Translations under genes and position numbers: made by a program | Source of the DNA: JADGHX01 sp035760965 | Lineage (GTDB): Bacteria; Pseudomonadota; Gammaproteobacteria; Steroidobacterales; Steroidobacteraceae | Assembly (NCBI GenBank): GCA_035760965.1 | Contig: DASTRY010000040.1 | Coordinates: 1 to 50,106, forward strand | Direction of reading: 5' to 3' | DNA: 50,106 nt | Notes under the pieces: generated by a model | Told to the model about the DNA's origin: nothing | What the model saw: only the letters and a program-made list of their open reading frames with translations | Databases searched by the model: none | Part shown: positions 24,016-31,994 of the stretch, piece by piece | Numbering within the stretch: the stretch's first letter is position 1 | How the letters are laid out: the number at the start of each line of letters is the position of its first letter

Positions 24016-24695
24016 TCAGATCGATTTCGACTGCCGGATGCCGCGGCTCACAGCATCGTAGACGCAGGAGCCAATCAGGTGACCGAGATCCGTGTGCTTC
24101 CCCGCGTAGATCGCCTTGGGAGTGTCGTCTGAGGGCAGAGGCGAGGCCACGACGATGCAATCCGTTCCAGTGCCCGTCGCGGGCGCTTCTCCCACGTGCT
24201 CGGAACATGACTTTCCAACATCGCCAACGTGCGGGCTTCCGCGACGAGCGACAGAGCCTCCAGTGATGCGCACGCGCTGAGCGGGCGGGAAACCTGCAAC
24301 AGAATGTTGATCGTCCCGGGGGAAAACGCAGTGGTGCCCGGACGATCCCCGATCCTCAGCGCATTGTTCAGGCCGACCGTAGCGACGCACCTGGCAAACA
24401 GGTTGCCGAGATTCCTGCGCTGGTCGACGTACTCCGCCAGCGTGCAACCGGTCAGAAAACCCACACCTCGCGTATCGCCCGCTCTCTGCTTGCGTCGCTC
24501 TTCGAAGAAGCGCTTCGCGTCGAGCTCGGGCGAGAGATCGCCGTCGCGAACGTTGTGCCAGAAAACGCGCTGGGCCTGACGCCGGCCTCCGCCGATCAGC
24601 GTCCAGCCGAGCGTCGAATGGGGGACACCCGGATCGATCTCCAACCACCGGCCGCAGGCCGAGAGCTCTGGTGCTGCGTGCTGCAACGTCGACAT
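24016..24695 (-). pseudogene. cbiZ: Adenosylcobinamide amidohydrolase CbiZ, frameshifted
   Basis: The first frame, from ATG 24695, gives the CbiZ N-terminal and central parts (WTLIGGGRRQAQRVFWHNV, GVGFLTGCTLAEYV, GLNNALRIGD, TINILLQVSRPLS, LVAEARTLAMLESHVPST). The conserved C-terminal part ATGTGTDCIVVASPL...YAGKHTDLGHLIGS...YDAVSRGI is in another frame that stops at 24016-24018. The switch is near 24193 within a GTGGGAGA stretch and needs one extra base to restore continuity. CbiZ removes the aminopropanol side chain from adenosylcobinamide for B12 salvage. No corrinoid transport genes are adjacent. It is a genuine pseudogene or a single-base sequence error. Confidence 0.75.
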
Positions 24696-24697
24696 GT

Positions 24698-24835
24698 CAT
24701 CTCCGTGTCGGAAACCTTCCTGAGCAGCCGCACGCCAGTTCCGATCGGATGCCGACGTGCGGGATCGAGCACGAAGTCACCGAGCACGTAGGTTTTCGAG
24801 TACGCGTCATCTGCGAACGTGCGCGAGGGCTTCAT
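24698..24835 (-). pseudogene. CadC/OmpR-type winged-helix regulator fragment
   Basis: The first 46 codons from ATG 24835 read KTYVLGDFVLDPARRHPIG and VRLLRK, resembling the beta-strand start of Trans_reg_C winged-helix domains in CadC-like TPR regulators (Y-FG-F-LDPARR-L). The helices and any C-terminal TM or TPR part are missing; after about 24698 the frame is unrelated and overlaps cbiZ. Probably a remnant left by rearrangement at the island edge. The match is short, so confidence is limited. Confidence 0.35.
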
Positions 24836-25107
24836 TACAGCGTGGCTTCTCGATACTTCACCAGATTCCATGCGCGGCTGCGGCACCCGTCGCACGCGAT
24901 CGGGTTACCCGGAAGCACGCCAACCGCTGTCGCGAGTCGTGCGATGTCATGCGCGGCGAACACAGTATTTCTCAGAGGACCCCGACAGCGGCCTTCGCAG
25001 CCCGCCGGTTCCTCTGATGCGATCTCGAACTAAAGCGAATCAACTACCTCAGGACGCACGCCGCACGCCACCGAGCCCGACTTGCCACGATCGAGGAGAG
25101 AACAAGA

Positions 25108-27645
25108 ATGACCGAAGTCGCCACGGAACGCCTCCGGCTCAAGGACAAACGCATTCTTTCGCCGCCCCTCGTCGGCGACCCGCTCTACCAGTGCGCGAAG
25201 GCGATCGTCGTCTATGGGTTCGACATCGGGGCAACGCTCGATGTCGAGCGGAACGGAACGATCGTGGTTGCCGGAGCACCGGGCGGATTCCCGCAACCCC
25301 ACGGCGCCCTCGTGACATTGCCTGCGCAACTCGCAGCCGGCGACGTCATCCGCGCACGTCAGAAAGCCAACGGACTGACGAGTGGTTGGTCGCCGCCCGT
25401 CACGGTGCGCGATCACACGCAGGATTTCCCCGACGGGCCGCCGCGGCCGCAGATCGATCCTGCGCCGGTGTACGAATGCGGTTCGCGCACCGGCGTGAAC
25501 AACCTGCTCACGGGCTGCGACGTTTGGATCACCTCCGACGCGATCGAGGTCGGCAAAGTGAAGGGCGCTGCGCCCCATCAAGGCGTCGACGTGACGCCCG
25601 ACTATGGCCTCGCGAAGAAAGTCCGTGCGTGGGCGTCGATGTGCAAGGACCCGAGTCCGCCATCTGTGGCGTACGACACGATCCCTGCCCCTAATCCTCT
25701 GCCCACACCCGCAATCGATCCGGCGTACGAGGGCACGCAACAGATTCGCATCACTCAGCTCGTGAATGGCGCTCGCTTCGAGCTGTCGCGCAACGGCGTA
25801 TCGCTCGGCATCTGGCGCACTTGGGGGTACGCGCACCTCGTCGGGTTGTCGTCTCCGTTGGCCGCGGGGGACCAGCTCTCCGTGGTTCAGCGCATGTGTC
25901 CCAACGATCCGCCGAGCCCTCCGGGCGGCACCGTGGTGCTGCCGTGCTCGGCATTGCCGGCGCCGCAGGTTGCGCCGGTGCAGTGTGGCGATACATCCGT
26001 GACGATCACGCAGATGGCGAGCGGCGCCACCATCAAGGTGTACCGCAATCACGTCAAAGCCGGTGAAGGCGGTGGTCCGGTCGTCCTCCTCGATCACGCC
26101 ATCGAGCACGGCGATGTCATCGACGTCGTCCAGACGGTCGGCAAATGCGTGAGTCGCTTTGCGCAGGAATTGATGTGCGCGTGCGTTGCCGCTCCCGTGA
26201 CGTACGATCCTTCCGGCCTCGACCTCTTCCCCGTCGGCTTCACGGACTACGACGGCGGCACCGTGAACATCAACGGACAGACGTTGCACGTGCGAGGCAA
26301 CGTGTACTACCCCGCCGATGACGACGGCCCAGGCCAACCCTTCAACACTCGCCGCGGCAAGCGCGGACCGGTGCCGCTCATCTTCATCGCACACGGGAAT
26401 CACTCGCCGGCGGATCCGAGCTACCTCGGCTACGACTATTTCCAGCACGCGCTCGCAAAGATGGGCTTCGTCGCGGCTTCAGTGGATTGCAACGAGCTCA
26501 ACGGCTCGGCGTCGGGCCCCGGCAACATCATCGATCGCGCCGACCTGATCAATGCCTCGATCGCTCATTTCCAGACGCTGCATGCCAGCGGCGCGATATT
26601 CCAAGGCCGACTGGACTTCACGAAGATCGGCTTGATGGGTCACTCGCGCGGCGGTGAAGCCGTCGTCATTGCCCCGATCCGCGCAAGCAAGCCTGCCGAT
26701 GCGGTGATTCGCGGCGTGCTCTCGCTCGCACCGACCGACTGGGGTGCCACGAGCGGACCGCCGAAGGACTATGAGTTCCTCACGCTGCTGCCTGCAGCAG
26801 ATGGCGACGTCTGGAGCAACGACGGTGCGAAGTACTACGACCGGTGCTTGCCACCCGCGCTCAAGTCGCAACTCTACGTTCACAACGCGTGTCACAACTT
26901 CTTCAATCGCAAGTGGCTCGCCAACGACAACGGCGGAACGTTGCCGACGATGGCGCGCACGGATCACGAGCGCGTGCTCCTGACGTATGGCTGCGCGTTT
27001 TTCCGAAACGTCCTTGCCGGGCACGCAACGGTTGGATTCCTCGTGGGCACGGAGCGGCCACCGGCCACGCCGACGTCGCTCGTGCATCTTGCCTTCAAGT
27101 GGACGAAAGCCGTGACGGTGGACGATCACGAGCAGAACAACACGATCTCCCGCAATTCCTTCAATCTCCCGACGACGCAGACGGGTCTGACGGCGGACGA
27201 ATACGGCATGAGCCAAACCGCCGGCAATCAGTTCAACGGCTCCTTCTACGGCGACTCGACCGGGATGGTTGCGGAGCCGCGCAGAGGCGCCGGAACGTTT
27301 CGCTCGGAGCTGAAGCCCAAGACGAACATCGCGGGCAAGGAAATCTGGGTCCGTGTGGCAGACGTCTTCGACGGTACGTTTCCCGCTGCGGCGACCGGAT
27401 TCAAGCTCGGTGTCGAGCTCGCGAACGGCACGGTCAAGTGGGTGGATTCCGACGACGTCGGCGGCGTGCCGCCGCCGTTCGACTACGGCAGTACGACGAA
27501 GAGTATGCTCGCGACGCTTCGCTTTCCCGCGCGGTGCTTCGATCTCTCGAAGCGTGAGGCGGTGATCCGGGCCATTCTGCTGAAGCTCGATCGCACCAAG
27601 CCGAATGCGAGAGCGCTCGCGTTCGACGATCTGCAAATCGTTTAG
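25108..27645 (+). CDS. Multidomain alpha/beta hydrolase with N-terminal beta-rich repeats
   Basis: An 845-residue protein without a signal peptide. The first ~360 residues contain at least three repeated beta-rich segments, each with a phrase like ATLDVERNG, ARFELSRNGV or ATIKVYRNH followed by AAGD-I/L-V-Q (adhesin- or Ig-like), with several Cys. The catalytic part starts near residue 370. It has an oxyanion strand PLIFIAHGNHSP, nucleophile S513 in GLMGHSRGGEA, and a later YVHNACHNFFN that may supply the His. A C-terminal beta-sandwich-like region follows. The nearest resemblance is to cutinase/chlorophyllase-type hydrolases. GAGGAG precedes ATG 25108. The 132-residue gene 12 nt downstream is probably co-transcribed. 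Confidence 0.78.
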   Translation: MTEVATERLRLKDKRILSPPLVGDPLYQCAKAIVVYGFDIGATLDVERNGTIVVAGAPGGFPQPHGALVTLPAQLAAGDVIRARQKANGLTSGWSPPVTVRDHTQDFPDGPPRPQIDPAPVYECGSRTGVNNLLTGCDVWITSDAIEVGKVKGAAPHQGVDVTPDYGLAKKVRAWASMCKDPSPPSVAYDTIPAPNPLPTPAIDPAYEGTQQIRITQLVNGARFELSRNGVSLGIWRTWGYAHLVGLSSPLAAGDQLSVVQRMCPNDPPSPPGGTVVLPCSALPAPQVAPVQCGDTSVTITQMASGATIKVYRNHVKAGEGGGPVVLLDHAIEHGDVIDVVQTVGKCVSRFAQELMCACVAAPVTYDPSGLDLFPVGFTDYDGGTVNINGQTLHVRGNVYYPADDDGPGQPFNTRRGKRGPVPLIFIAHGNHSPADPSYLGYDYFQHALAKMGFVAASVDCNELNGSASGPGNIIDRADLINASIAHFQTLHASGAIFQGRLDFTKIGLMGHSRGGEAVVIAPIRASKPADAVIRGVLSLAPTDWGATSGPPKDYEFLTLLPAADGDVWSNDGAKYYDRCLPPALKSQLYVHNACHNFFNRKWLANDNGGTLPTMARTDHERVLLTYGCAFFRNVLAGHATVGFLVGTERPPATPTSLVHLAFKWTKAVTVDDHEQNNTISRNSFNLPTTQTGLTADEYGMSQTAGNQFNGSFYGDSTGMVAEPRRGAGTFRSELKPKTNIAGKEIWVRVADVFDGTFPAAATGFKLGVELANGTVKWVDSDDVGGVPPPFDYGSTTKSMLATLRFPARCFDLSKREAVIRAILLKLDRTKPNARALAFDDLQIV

Positions 27646-27657
27646 TCGGAGCTCGAT

Positions 27658-28056
27658 ATGACACCCCAAAACGATGACTCGAGCCGCGAGCCGGCGCGCG
27701 CCGGCAAACCCTTTACTCTGCCGGGTATCAAATCCGCCGTCGCACGGCGCGTGTCGTACGAGAAGCCGCGTCGGTTCGTTACCGAAGGGCGGGAAACCGC
27801 CGAGCGCGAAGGCATCGAGGTCGATATCGAAACCGATGCGGAGTTCCCGATCGCAGGCACCGGGCCCGCGCTGTTCGTCGGTGACGTTGCGCTCGTCGAC
27901 AGCACGCGGGTCGGGGAACGGCGCTATCGGTTCTTTGCGCCGATCTCGCTGCCGCTTGCGAAGGATGCGCCGCTCGCGTTGGGGCGTGCCGGGTCCGGCG
28001 TTCCAACGAGGGAAAAGCGCTCGAAAGTGCGAATTGCGTGGCGCGATCAGCGGTGA
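27658..28056 (+). CDS. Hypothetical protein, 132 aa, co-transcribed with the hydrolase
   Basis: A soluble, charged protein of unknown family. The N-terminal 55 residues are basic and hydrophilic (REPARAGKPFTLPGIKSAVARR). A central segment has alternating hydrophobic and acidic residues (IEVDIETDAEFPIAGTGPAL), followed by ALVDSTRVGERRYRFFAPIS and a basic tail. No signal peptide, TM or Cys. ATG 27658 follows the hydrolase stop by 12 nt with GGAG upstream, so translation is likely coupled and the two products may be functionally linked. Confidence 0.6.
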   Translation: MTPQNDDSSREPARAGKPFTLPGIKSAVARRVSYEKPRRFVTEGRETAEREGIEVDIETDAEFPIAGTGPALFVGDVALVDSTRVGERRYRFFAPISLPLAKDAPLALGRAGSGVPTREKRSKVRIAWRDQR

Positions 28057-28146
28057 GCTGACGCTTGTCAGCCTCCGGCCGAGGCCGCCCCAATCAAATG
28101 TTGCGCAAGCCTGGGCGCCGCGCGGCGCGAGGCACCGCCGCGGGCG

Positions 28147-28263
28147 GTGAGTCGCTGCCCGCGCCCGTGAGCCGTGGCCATAGGGCGTGAGCAGTTACCG
28201 CGGCGTGAGCCGCCGCACCCACGTGTGAGCGGCCGCGCGCATGAGCCGCCGCCGGCGGTGAGC
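28147..28263. repeat. Degenerate ~16-20-bp tandem repeat with (G/A)TGAG(C/T) core
   Basis: The core hexamer occurs at 28147, 28167, 28187, 28205, 28225, 28241 and 28258, seven copies spaced 20, 20, 18, 20, 16 and 17 bp, separated by GC-only filler such as CGCCGC and CCGTGG. It runs straight into the 101-bp repeat pair at 28264. No frame is preserved because the spacing is not a multiple of three. Confidence 0.55.
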
Positions 28264-28465
28264 CCGCTGCCGCAGGCGTGCACAAGAGCACGCGACCCAA
28301 CACGTGGCACTGCCCCGCGGCGGGGAGCCAGCACCGCCTAGAGCGCGAACGCTCGATCCAAGTGCCGCTGCCGCGGGCATGCACGAGAGCACGCGATGCA
28401 ACGCGTGGCACTGACCCCCGGGCGGAGCCAGCGCCCGCCTCGGGCGCGAACGTTCGATCCGAGCG
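28264..28465. repeat. Tandem pair of 101-bp direct repeats
   Basis: Unit A is 28264-28364 and unit B 28365-28465, exactly adjacent and of equal length. They begin CCGCTGCCGC(A/G)GGC, share AGAGCACGCGA and CGTGGCACTG, and end with GCGCGAACG(C/T)TCGATCC(A/G)AG. Differences are mainly substitutions plus a few balanced changes around the CCCCG run. No gene is supported across them; they lie 5' of the 50-residue small ORF. Confidence 0.7.
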
Positions 28466-28571
28466 CCCGCCGCTCCCGCCCTTGAAAAACACCCTTCCGC
28501 ATCTATCTGGCTGCCATCCCACTGCGGCGCCCGAGGTACGCCGCGAATAGAGCTGACGAAGGAGAGCCGAC

Positions 28572-28724
28572 ATGTTGAAGAGAATGCTCCGCTGGCTTCG
28601 GTGGACCTTCCAAAGACAAGAAGTTCTCGGCCCGCCACATCACTCCACGCTTCGTTCGAATCGCCGCTACGACGCGGCCACCTGGCCCGAACGGCTGCCG
28701 ACGCGTCCCTTTGCATATCAGTGA
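28572..28724 (+). CDS. Small basic protein, 50 aa, hypothetical
   Basis: ATG 28572 is preceded by a perfect AAGGAG eight bases upstream, the best ribosome site in this stretch. The product starts MLKRMLRWLRWTFQRQEV, a cationic amphipathic helix rich in Trp and Arg, and continues with a polar His/Arg-containing tail ending PTRPFAYQ. No homologue is recognised. It could be a membrane-surface peptide. The gene is isolated between the 101-bp repeats and a noncoding stretch, and its short length keeps confidence moderate. Confidence 0.45.
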   Translation: MLKRMLRWLRWTFQRQEVLGPPHHSTLRSNRRYDAATWPERLPTRPFAYQ

Positions 28725-29263
28725 TTCCCTGCATGACGCGTCAGATCAACGAGCGGCGACGAGCTGAGTGAGTCGGCTCGTCCCGCCGATCTTTCGCGGG
28801 CATTGCTCTGACCGGCCTGCACCTCGCTCGCCGGCGCGCACCGCGCTCTGCGCCGCTGCGCTGGTGCTGTCCTCGCGCTGGCCGTAGAGCGAGCCGAGCG
28901 AAAGGTTGGTGCCATCGACCGGATCATCCATCGAGCCGTCGTTGCCACAGATCCACGCGTAGCCGCGCTTGGCCCACCGAGCCCCGTTCGATCCCACAAC
29001 CGGCACACCGGTCACTTTGCCCATTCCAAGCGAGCTCGCCGCCTCCAGCGTCGGCTCGAACAGTGCGTCAGAACACGGAAAAACCCGCGCGTCGGCGCCC
29101 AATCTGAGTTACAGTGCTTGCGGCTCGTGAATTTCCGCCTTGTCTGCCCTTGGCTCGCGCCGCTCCGGCGCATTCTGCCAAAGACCGCCACCTCAGAAAT
29201 CACCGACCCGGAGGCAGGCCCAGCGCCCGCCGATTGTTAGCTTTTTTCTGCGAGTTTTCTGAA
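28725..29263. other. 539-bp region without a supported gene
   Basis: Minus-strand open frames cover 28746-29102 (for example GVPVVGSNGARWAKRGYAW, GSMDDPVDGTN), but starts are TTG or lack ribosome sites and no family is recognised; a gene fragment is possible. The last 60 bases are AT-richer with a T-run (29241-29247) and form the leader of the RRM protein gene. Confidence 0.4.
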
Positions 29264-29539
29264 GTGACCAAACTATACGTCGGCAATCTACCCTTCAGCG
29301 CCACCGAAGAGGGCGTGCGCGCGCTCTTCGCGCCGCACGGCACGGTCGAGAAGGTCTCCCTCATCAGCGATCGGGACACCGGTCGGCCCCGCGGCTTCGG
29401 CTTCGTCGAAATGTCGAACTCCGATGCGGCACGCGCCATCCAGGCGCTGAACGGCAAGGACTTCGACGGCCGCGCGCTGCGGATCAACGAAGCGCAGGAC
29501 CGCGACCGTGGCGGCAGCCGCGGACCGCGCCGCTACTGA
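29264..29539 (+). CDS. RRM-domain RNA-binding protein (cyanobacterial Rbp type)
   Basis: A 91-residue protein made of one RNA recognition motif plus a short RG-rich tail. RNP2 is LYVGNL (residues 4-9), RNP1 is RGFGFVEM, and the tail RDRDRGGSRGPRRY resembles single-RRM bacterial Rbp proteins, some of which respond to cold. No ATG fits: translation must start at GTG 29264, giving the standard VTKLYVGNLPFS start. There is no clear ribosome site; the upstream leader is T-rich with TTTTTT and TTTTCT, which may matter for regulation. Confidence 0.88.
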   Translation: MTKLYVGNLPFSATEEGVRALFAPHGTVEKVSLISDRDTGRPRGFGFVEMSNSDAARAIQALNGKDFDGRALRINEAQDRDRGGSRGPRRY

Positions 29540-29661
29540 TCTGACCGAGCGGCAGTCGCCGCACGCTCGACGTCCGTCCCGCTCGCTCGTCTCCTTGGAG
29601 ATCGGGCGGGATGGTTTCGAGCGTTTCCCTACTGGCCCAGCATCTGCTACGGCCAATTCGC

Positions 29662-30114
29662 ATGCGTGATTACGAATTCACCATGTCGCTCAGCATTCGG
29701 CATCCGACTGTCGACCCCGCGGAAATCTCGCGCAAGCTCGCCATCGAGCCGCAGCACATGTGGCGCGCCGGCGATCCGCGCCGTGATGTCGAAGGCAGCG
29801 AGGTCGGCGGCCGCTATCGCGAGAGCTACTGGATGGGGCGTCTCATGGCGCAACCTCAGCTCGCCGCCGATCACATGGGCCTGGAGAGCGAGCTGTTGCG
29901 CGTGCTGGCGCAGTTGCGCCGCTCGTTCGAATTTCTGGAATCGCTGAAGGCGAACGGCGGGGTCGCCGAGCTGCAAGTGAGCCTGTTCGCGCGCGAAGAG
30001 TTTCGGCTGGAGTTCCTGCCGGAGTCGCTCGCACTGCTCGGACGGCTGGGGCTCACGGTTTCGCTCGAAGTGAAGCCCCACCCGCACGGTCTATCAGCCA
30101 TTGCGCCTTCCTGA
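29662..30114 (+). CDS. DUF4279 domain-containing protein
   Basis: A 150-residue soluble protein. The conserved features are an initial strand YEFTMSLSIRHPTVDPAEIS, KLAIEPQHMWRAGDPR, then SYWMGRL and a C-terminal strand-helix region RLGLTVSLEVKPHP, matching the DUF4279 layout (Y-F-L-I-HP-IDP--I---L---P---W--G-PR). Function of the family is unknown. I start at ATG 29662 rather than the upstream ATG 29611 because the family begins near MRDYEF. The stop is separated by one base from the next start, so the two genes are translationally coupled. Confidence 0.78.
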   Translation: MRDYEFTMSLSIRHPTVDPAEISRKLAIEPQHMWRAGDPRRDVEGSEVGGRYRESYWMGRLMAQPQLAADHMGLESELLRVLAQLRRSFEFLESLKANGGVAELQVSLFAREEFRLEFLPESLALLGRLGLTVSLEVKPHPHGLSAIAPS

Positions 30115-30115
30115 G

Positions 30116-30544
30116 ATGCGTACCCGAGGCCAACCCAAGCACTCTCCGGCGCGCGACAGAGAGGAGCGATTGCGCACCGGCCGCGCCGCCGCGCAGCCGC
30201 TCCGCGTCGTTTCTCCGAGCGCGGCGTCGATCAGCATCCAATTACGGTTCGCTCCGGGGTCGGAGCCGCTGCATGCGGCGCAGTCCTTCGTGCTCTATCC
30301 CGCCGCGAAAGCGTTCTTCGCCTATCCGTGCCCCTACGGCGACTGCGACGGCATCTACGACCTCGCCGCGGAAGCCAATCGCGCCCTGTCCGGCGAAAAG
30401 AGCCGCGTTTCTGGCGTGAGCCAGTGCACCGGTACACGATGCGGTGCCGACCTACAACGCCATACGTGCGGATTGCGCATGACGTACGCGATCAGCGCGA
30501 GACACGAACCGACGGGCAAGTCGGCAGAAAATTCCGCCGCCTAA
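30116..30544 (+). CDS. Conserved hypothetical protein with CPYGDCDG motif
   Basis: A 142-residue protein. A basic, poorly conserved N-terminus (to about residue 40) is followed by a strand-rich core, ISIQLRFAPGSEPLHAAQSF, then FAYPCPYGDCDGIYDLAAEA and a second Cys set (SQCTGTRC, HTCGLRMTY). The Cys placement could form a small metal site or zinc ribbon-like knuckle, but I do not know the family. ATG 30116 follows the DUF4279 stop by one base, so co-expression is likely. Cytosolic by absence of a signal peptide. Confidence 0.6.
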   Translation: MRTRGQPKHSPARDREERLRTGRAAAQPLRVVSPSAASISIQLRFAPGSEPLHAAQSFVLYPAAKAFFAYPCPYGDCDGIYDLAAEANRALSGEKSRVSGVSQCTGTRCGADLQRHTCGLRMTYAISARHEPTGKSAENSAA

Positions 30545-30763
30545 GATCGCGGGCCCTCATTTCCCTTTTTCGGCGCGATGGCGGGATCGAGAGGTGCGAC
30601 CCGCTGATTCGCCCACCGCGTCGTCCACCGCGCCGGTGCGCGGACCACCCGATCCGGCTTCCGTATGCGACTCGCGCGCCAAGGCGGGTCGTCGCATCTC
30701 CGTCGATGCGTTAGCTTTGCCGCCCGGCATCCTCCGTGGAGTGAAGCGTTTGGCGGCATATCA

Positions 30764-31984
30764 ATGGACTCGCTGATCACAGCGGCAGCGCGCGCACTCG
30801 CTGCAGGCGATCCGCTCGGCGCACTGAAGCGCGTCGCCCTTCGTGACGACGCGCCCGCTCTCGCGCTGCGCGGCATCGCCATGGCGCAGCTCGGGGACCT
30901 GGTGCGTGCCAAAGAACTGCTGCGGACTGCGGCCCGCGCGTTCGGCGCGAAAGAAGCGGTCGCACGCGCACGGTGCGTCGTCGCGGAGGCCGAGATCGCG
31001 CTCGCCGCGCGTGATCTCGGTCAGGTGACGAAGGAGCTGGCGGCGGCCCGCGCAACGCTCGAGGCCCACGGGGATCGGAGGAATGCCGCGCACGCACGCT
31101 ACCTCGAGATTCGCCACCTCTTGTTGATCGGACGGATCGATGCCGCCGAGAGCGCGCTCATCGCAGTGGACCCGGAGCCGCTCTCGCCCGCCTTGCGCGC
31201 AGCACACGAGCTGGTGCGCGCGTGGATCGCGATGCGACGAGTCAGAGCGGCGGAGGCACGCGCGGTACTGGCGCGTGCGGAAGAGGCGGCGCGCCAGGCT
31301 CGCATTCCCGCGCTGCTCGCAGAAGTTGCGAGCGCGAGTCGCGTCCTCGTCACGCCCGCCGCGCGCGTGCGCGCGAATGGCGCCGAGCGGCTTCTGTTGC
31401 TCGACGAAGTGGAAGCGCTGTTCGCCTCGAAAGCGTTAGTCGTGGACGCGTGTCGTCATGTCGTGCGCGCCGAGCGCAAGCGGGTCTCGCTCGCCAAGCG
31501 ACCGGTGCTGTTCACGCTCGCGCGTGCGCTCGGTGAGGCCTGGCCCGAGGATGTTCCGCGCGACACGCTCGTCGCACGTGCGTTTCGCCTGAAGCTCGCG
31601 GACGAATCGCATCGCGCCCGCTTGCGCGTGGAGATGGGCCGACTGCGCTCGCTGTTACGTCCCCTCGCGAGCATTCATGCGACGAAGCGAGGCTTTGCGC
31701 TCGACCCGCACGGCGCGCGTGAAGTCGTCGTGTTGCTGCGGCCTGTCGAAGAACAGCATGCGTCGGTGCTCGCGTTTCTCTCGGATGGCGAGTCGTGGTC
31801 GAGCTCGGCGCTCGCGCTGGCGCTCGGCACTAGCCAACGCAATGTGCAGCGCGCGCTCGACGCGCTCGCAGGCGCGGGCAAGGTGCAGTCATTCGGGCGT
31901 GGACGAGCGCGTCGCTGGGTGACACTGCCCATCCCTGGATTCACGACGACCTTGTTACTCCCTGCTCCGCTGCCTGGGGACTAG
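30764..31984 (+). CDS. TPR-like protein with C-terminal winged-helix domain
   Basis: A 406-residue protein. The first ~190 residues are Ala-rich helical hairpins of TPR character (ALRGIAMAQLGDLVRAKELL, AEIALAARDLGQ, AHARYLEIRHLLLIGRID). A basic middle region follows (ERKRVSLAKRPVLFTLARAL). The C-terminal part is a winged helix: ALALALGTSQRNVQRALDAL, then GKVQSFGRGRARRW. Probably a transcriptional regulator sensing a protein or small ligand through the TPR part. I start at ATG 30764 (MDSLITAAAR); there is no strong ribosome site. It is immediately followed by the beta-propeller gene and may control or depend on it. Confidence 0.65.
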   Translation: MDSLITAAARALAAGDPLGALKRVALRDDAPALALRGIAMAQLGDLVRAKELLRTAARAFGAKEAVARARCVVAEAEIALAARDLGQVTKELAAARATLEAHGDRRNAAHARYLEIRHLLLIGRIDAAESALIAVDPEPLSPALRAAHELVRAWIAMRRVRAAEARAVLARAEEAARQARIPALLAEVASASRVLVTPAARVRANGAERLLLLDEVEALFASKALVVDACRHVVRAERKRVSLAKRPVLFTLARALGEAWPEDVPRDTLVARAFRLKLADESHRARLRVEMGRLRSLLRPLASIHATKRGFALDPHGAREVVVLLRPVEEQHASVLAFLSDGESWSSSALALALGTSQRNVQRALDALAGAGKVQSFGRGRARRWVTLPIPGFTTTLLLPAPLPGD

Positions 31985-31994
31985 GATGGGCGCC

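Larger units (their letters stand above)
17092..24835. mobile_element. Probable decayed genomic island integrated at tRNA-Arg
   Basis: Evidence is composite. The region starts at the 3' end of tRNA-Arg. Its first gene is a recombinase remnant pointing at the tRNA. Several genes are broken (recombinase, lasso B, cbiZ, winged-helix fragment). Base composition is visibly lower in GC than both flanks over much of 17.1-24.8 kb. It carries three copies of an unusual RNA element. I could not find a second copy of the tRNA 3' end to mark the right boundary, so 24835 is only the last clearly fragmentary gene before the GC-rich hydrolase gene. Confidence 0.5.

Noticed and set aside
17015..24835. Second copy of the tRNA-Arg 3' end as attachment repeat
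   Set aside because: Searched by eye for the T-arm/acceptor sequence GGTTCGAATCCAGTCGGGCG downstream to 25 kb; not found.
24596..24895. Possible lasso precursor gene in the leftward frame with KTYVLGDFVLDPARR
   Set aside because: No leader Thr at -2 or Gly-first core with a suitably placed Asp/Glu; the pattern fits the start of a winged-helix regulator domain better.
28746..29102. Minus-strand frames giving a 96-118-residue protein
   Set aside because: Start is TTG or lacks a ribosome site, no family recognised, and composition looks like a shadow or fragment; described as an unassigned region instead.
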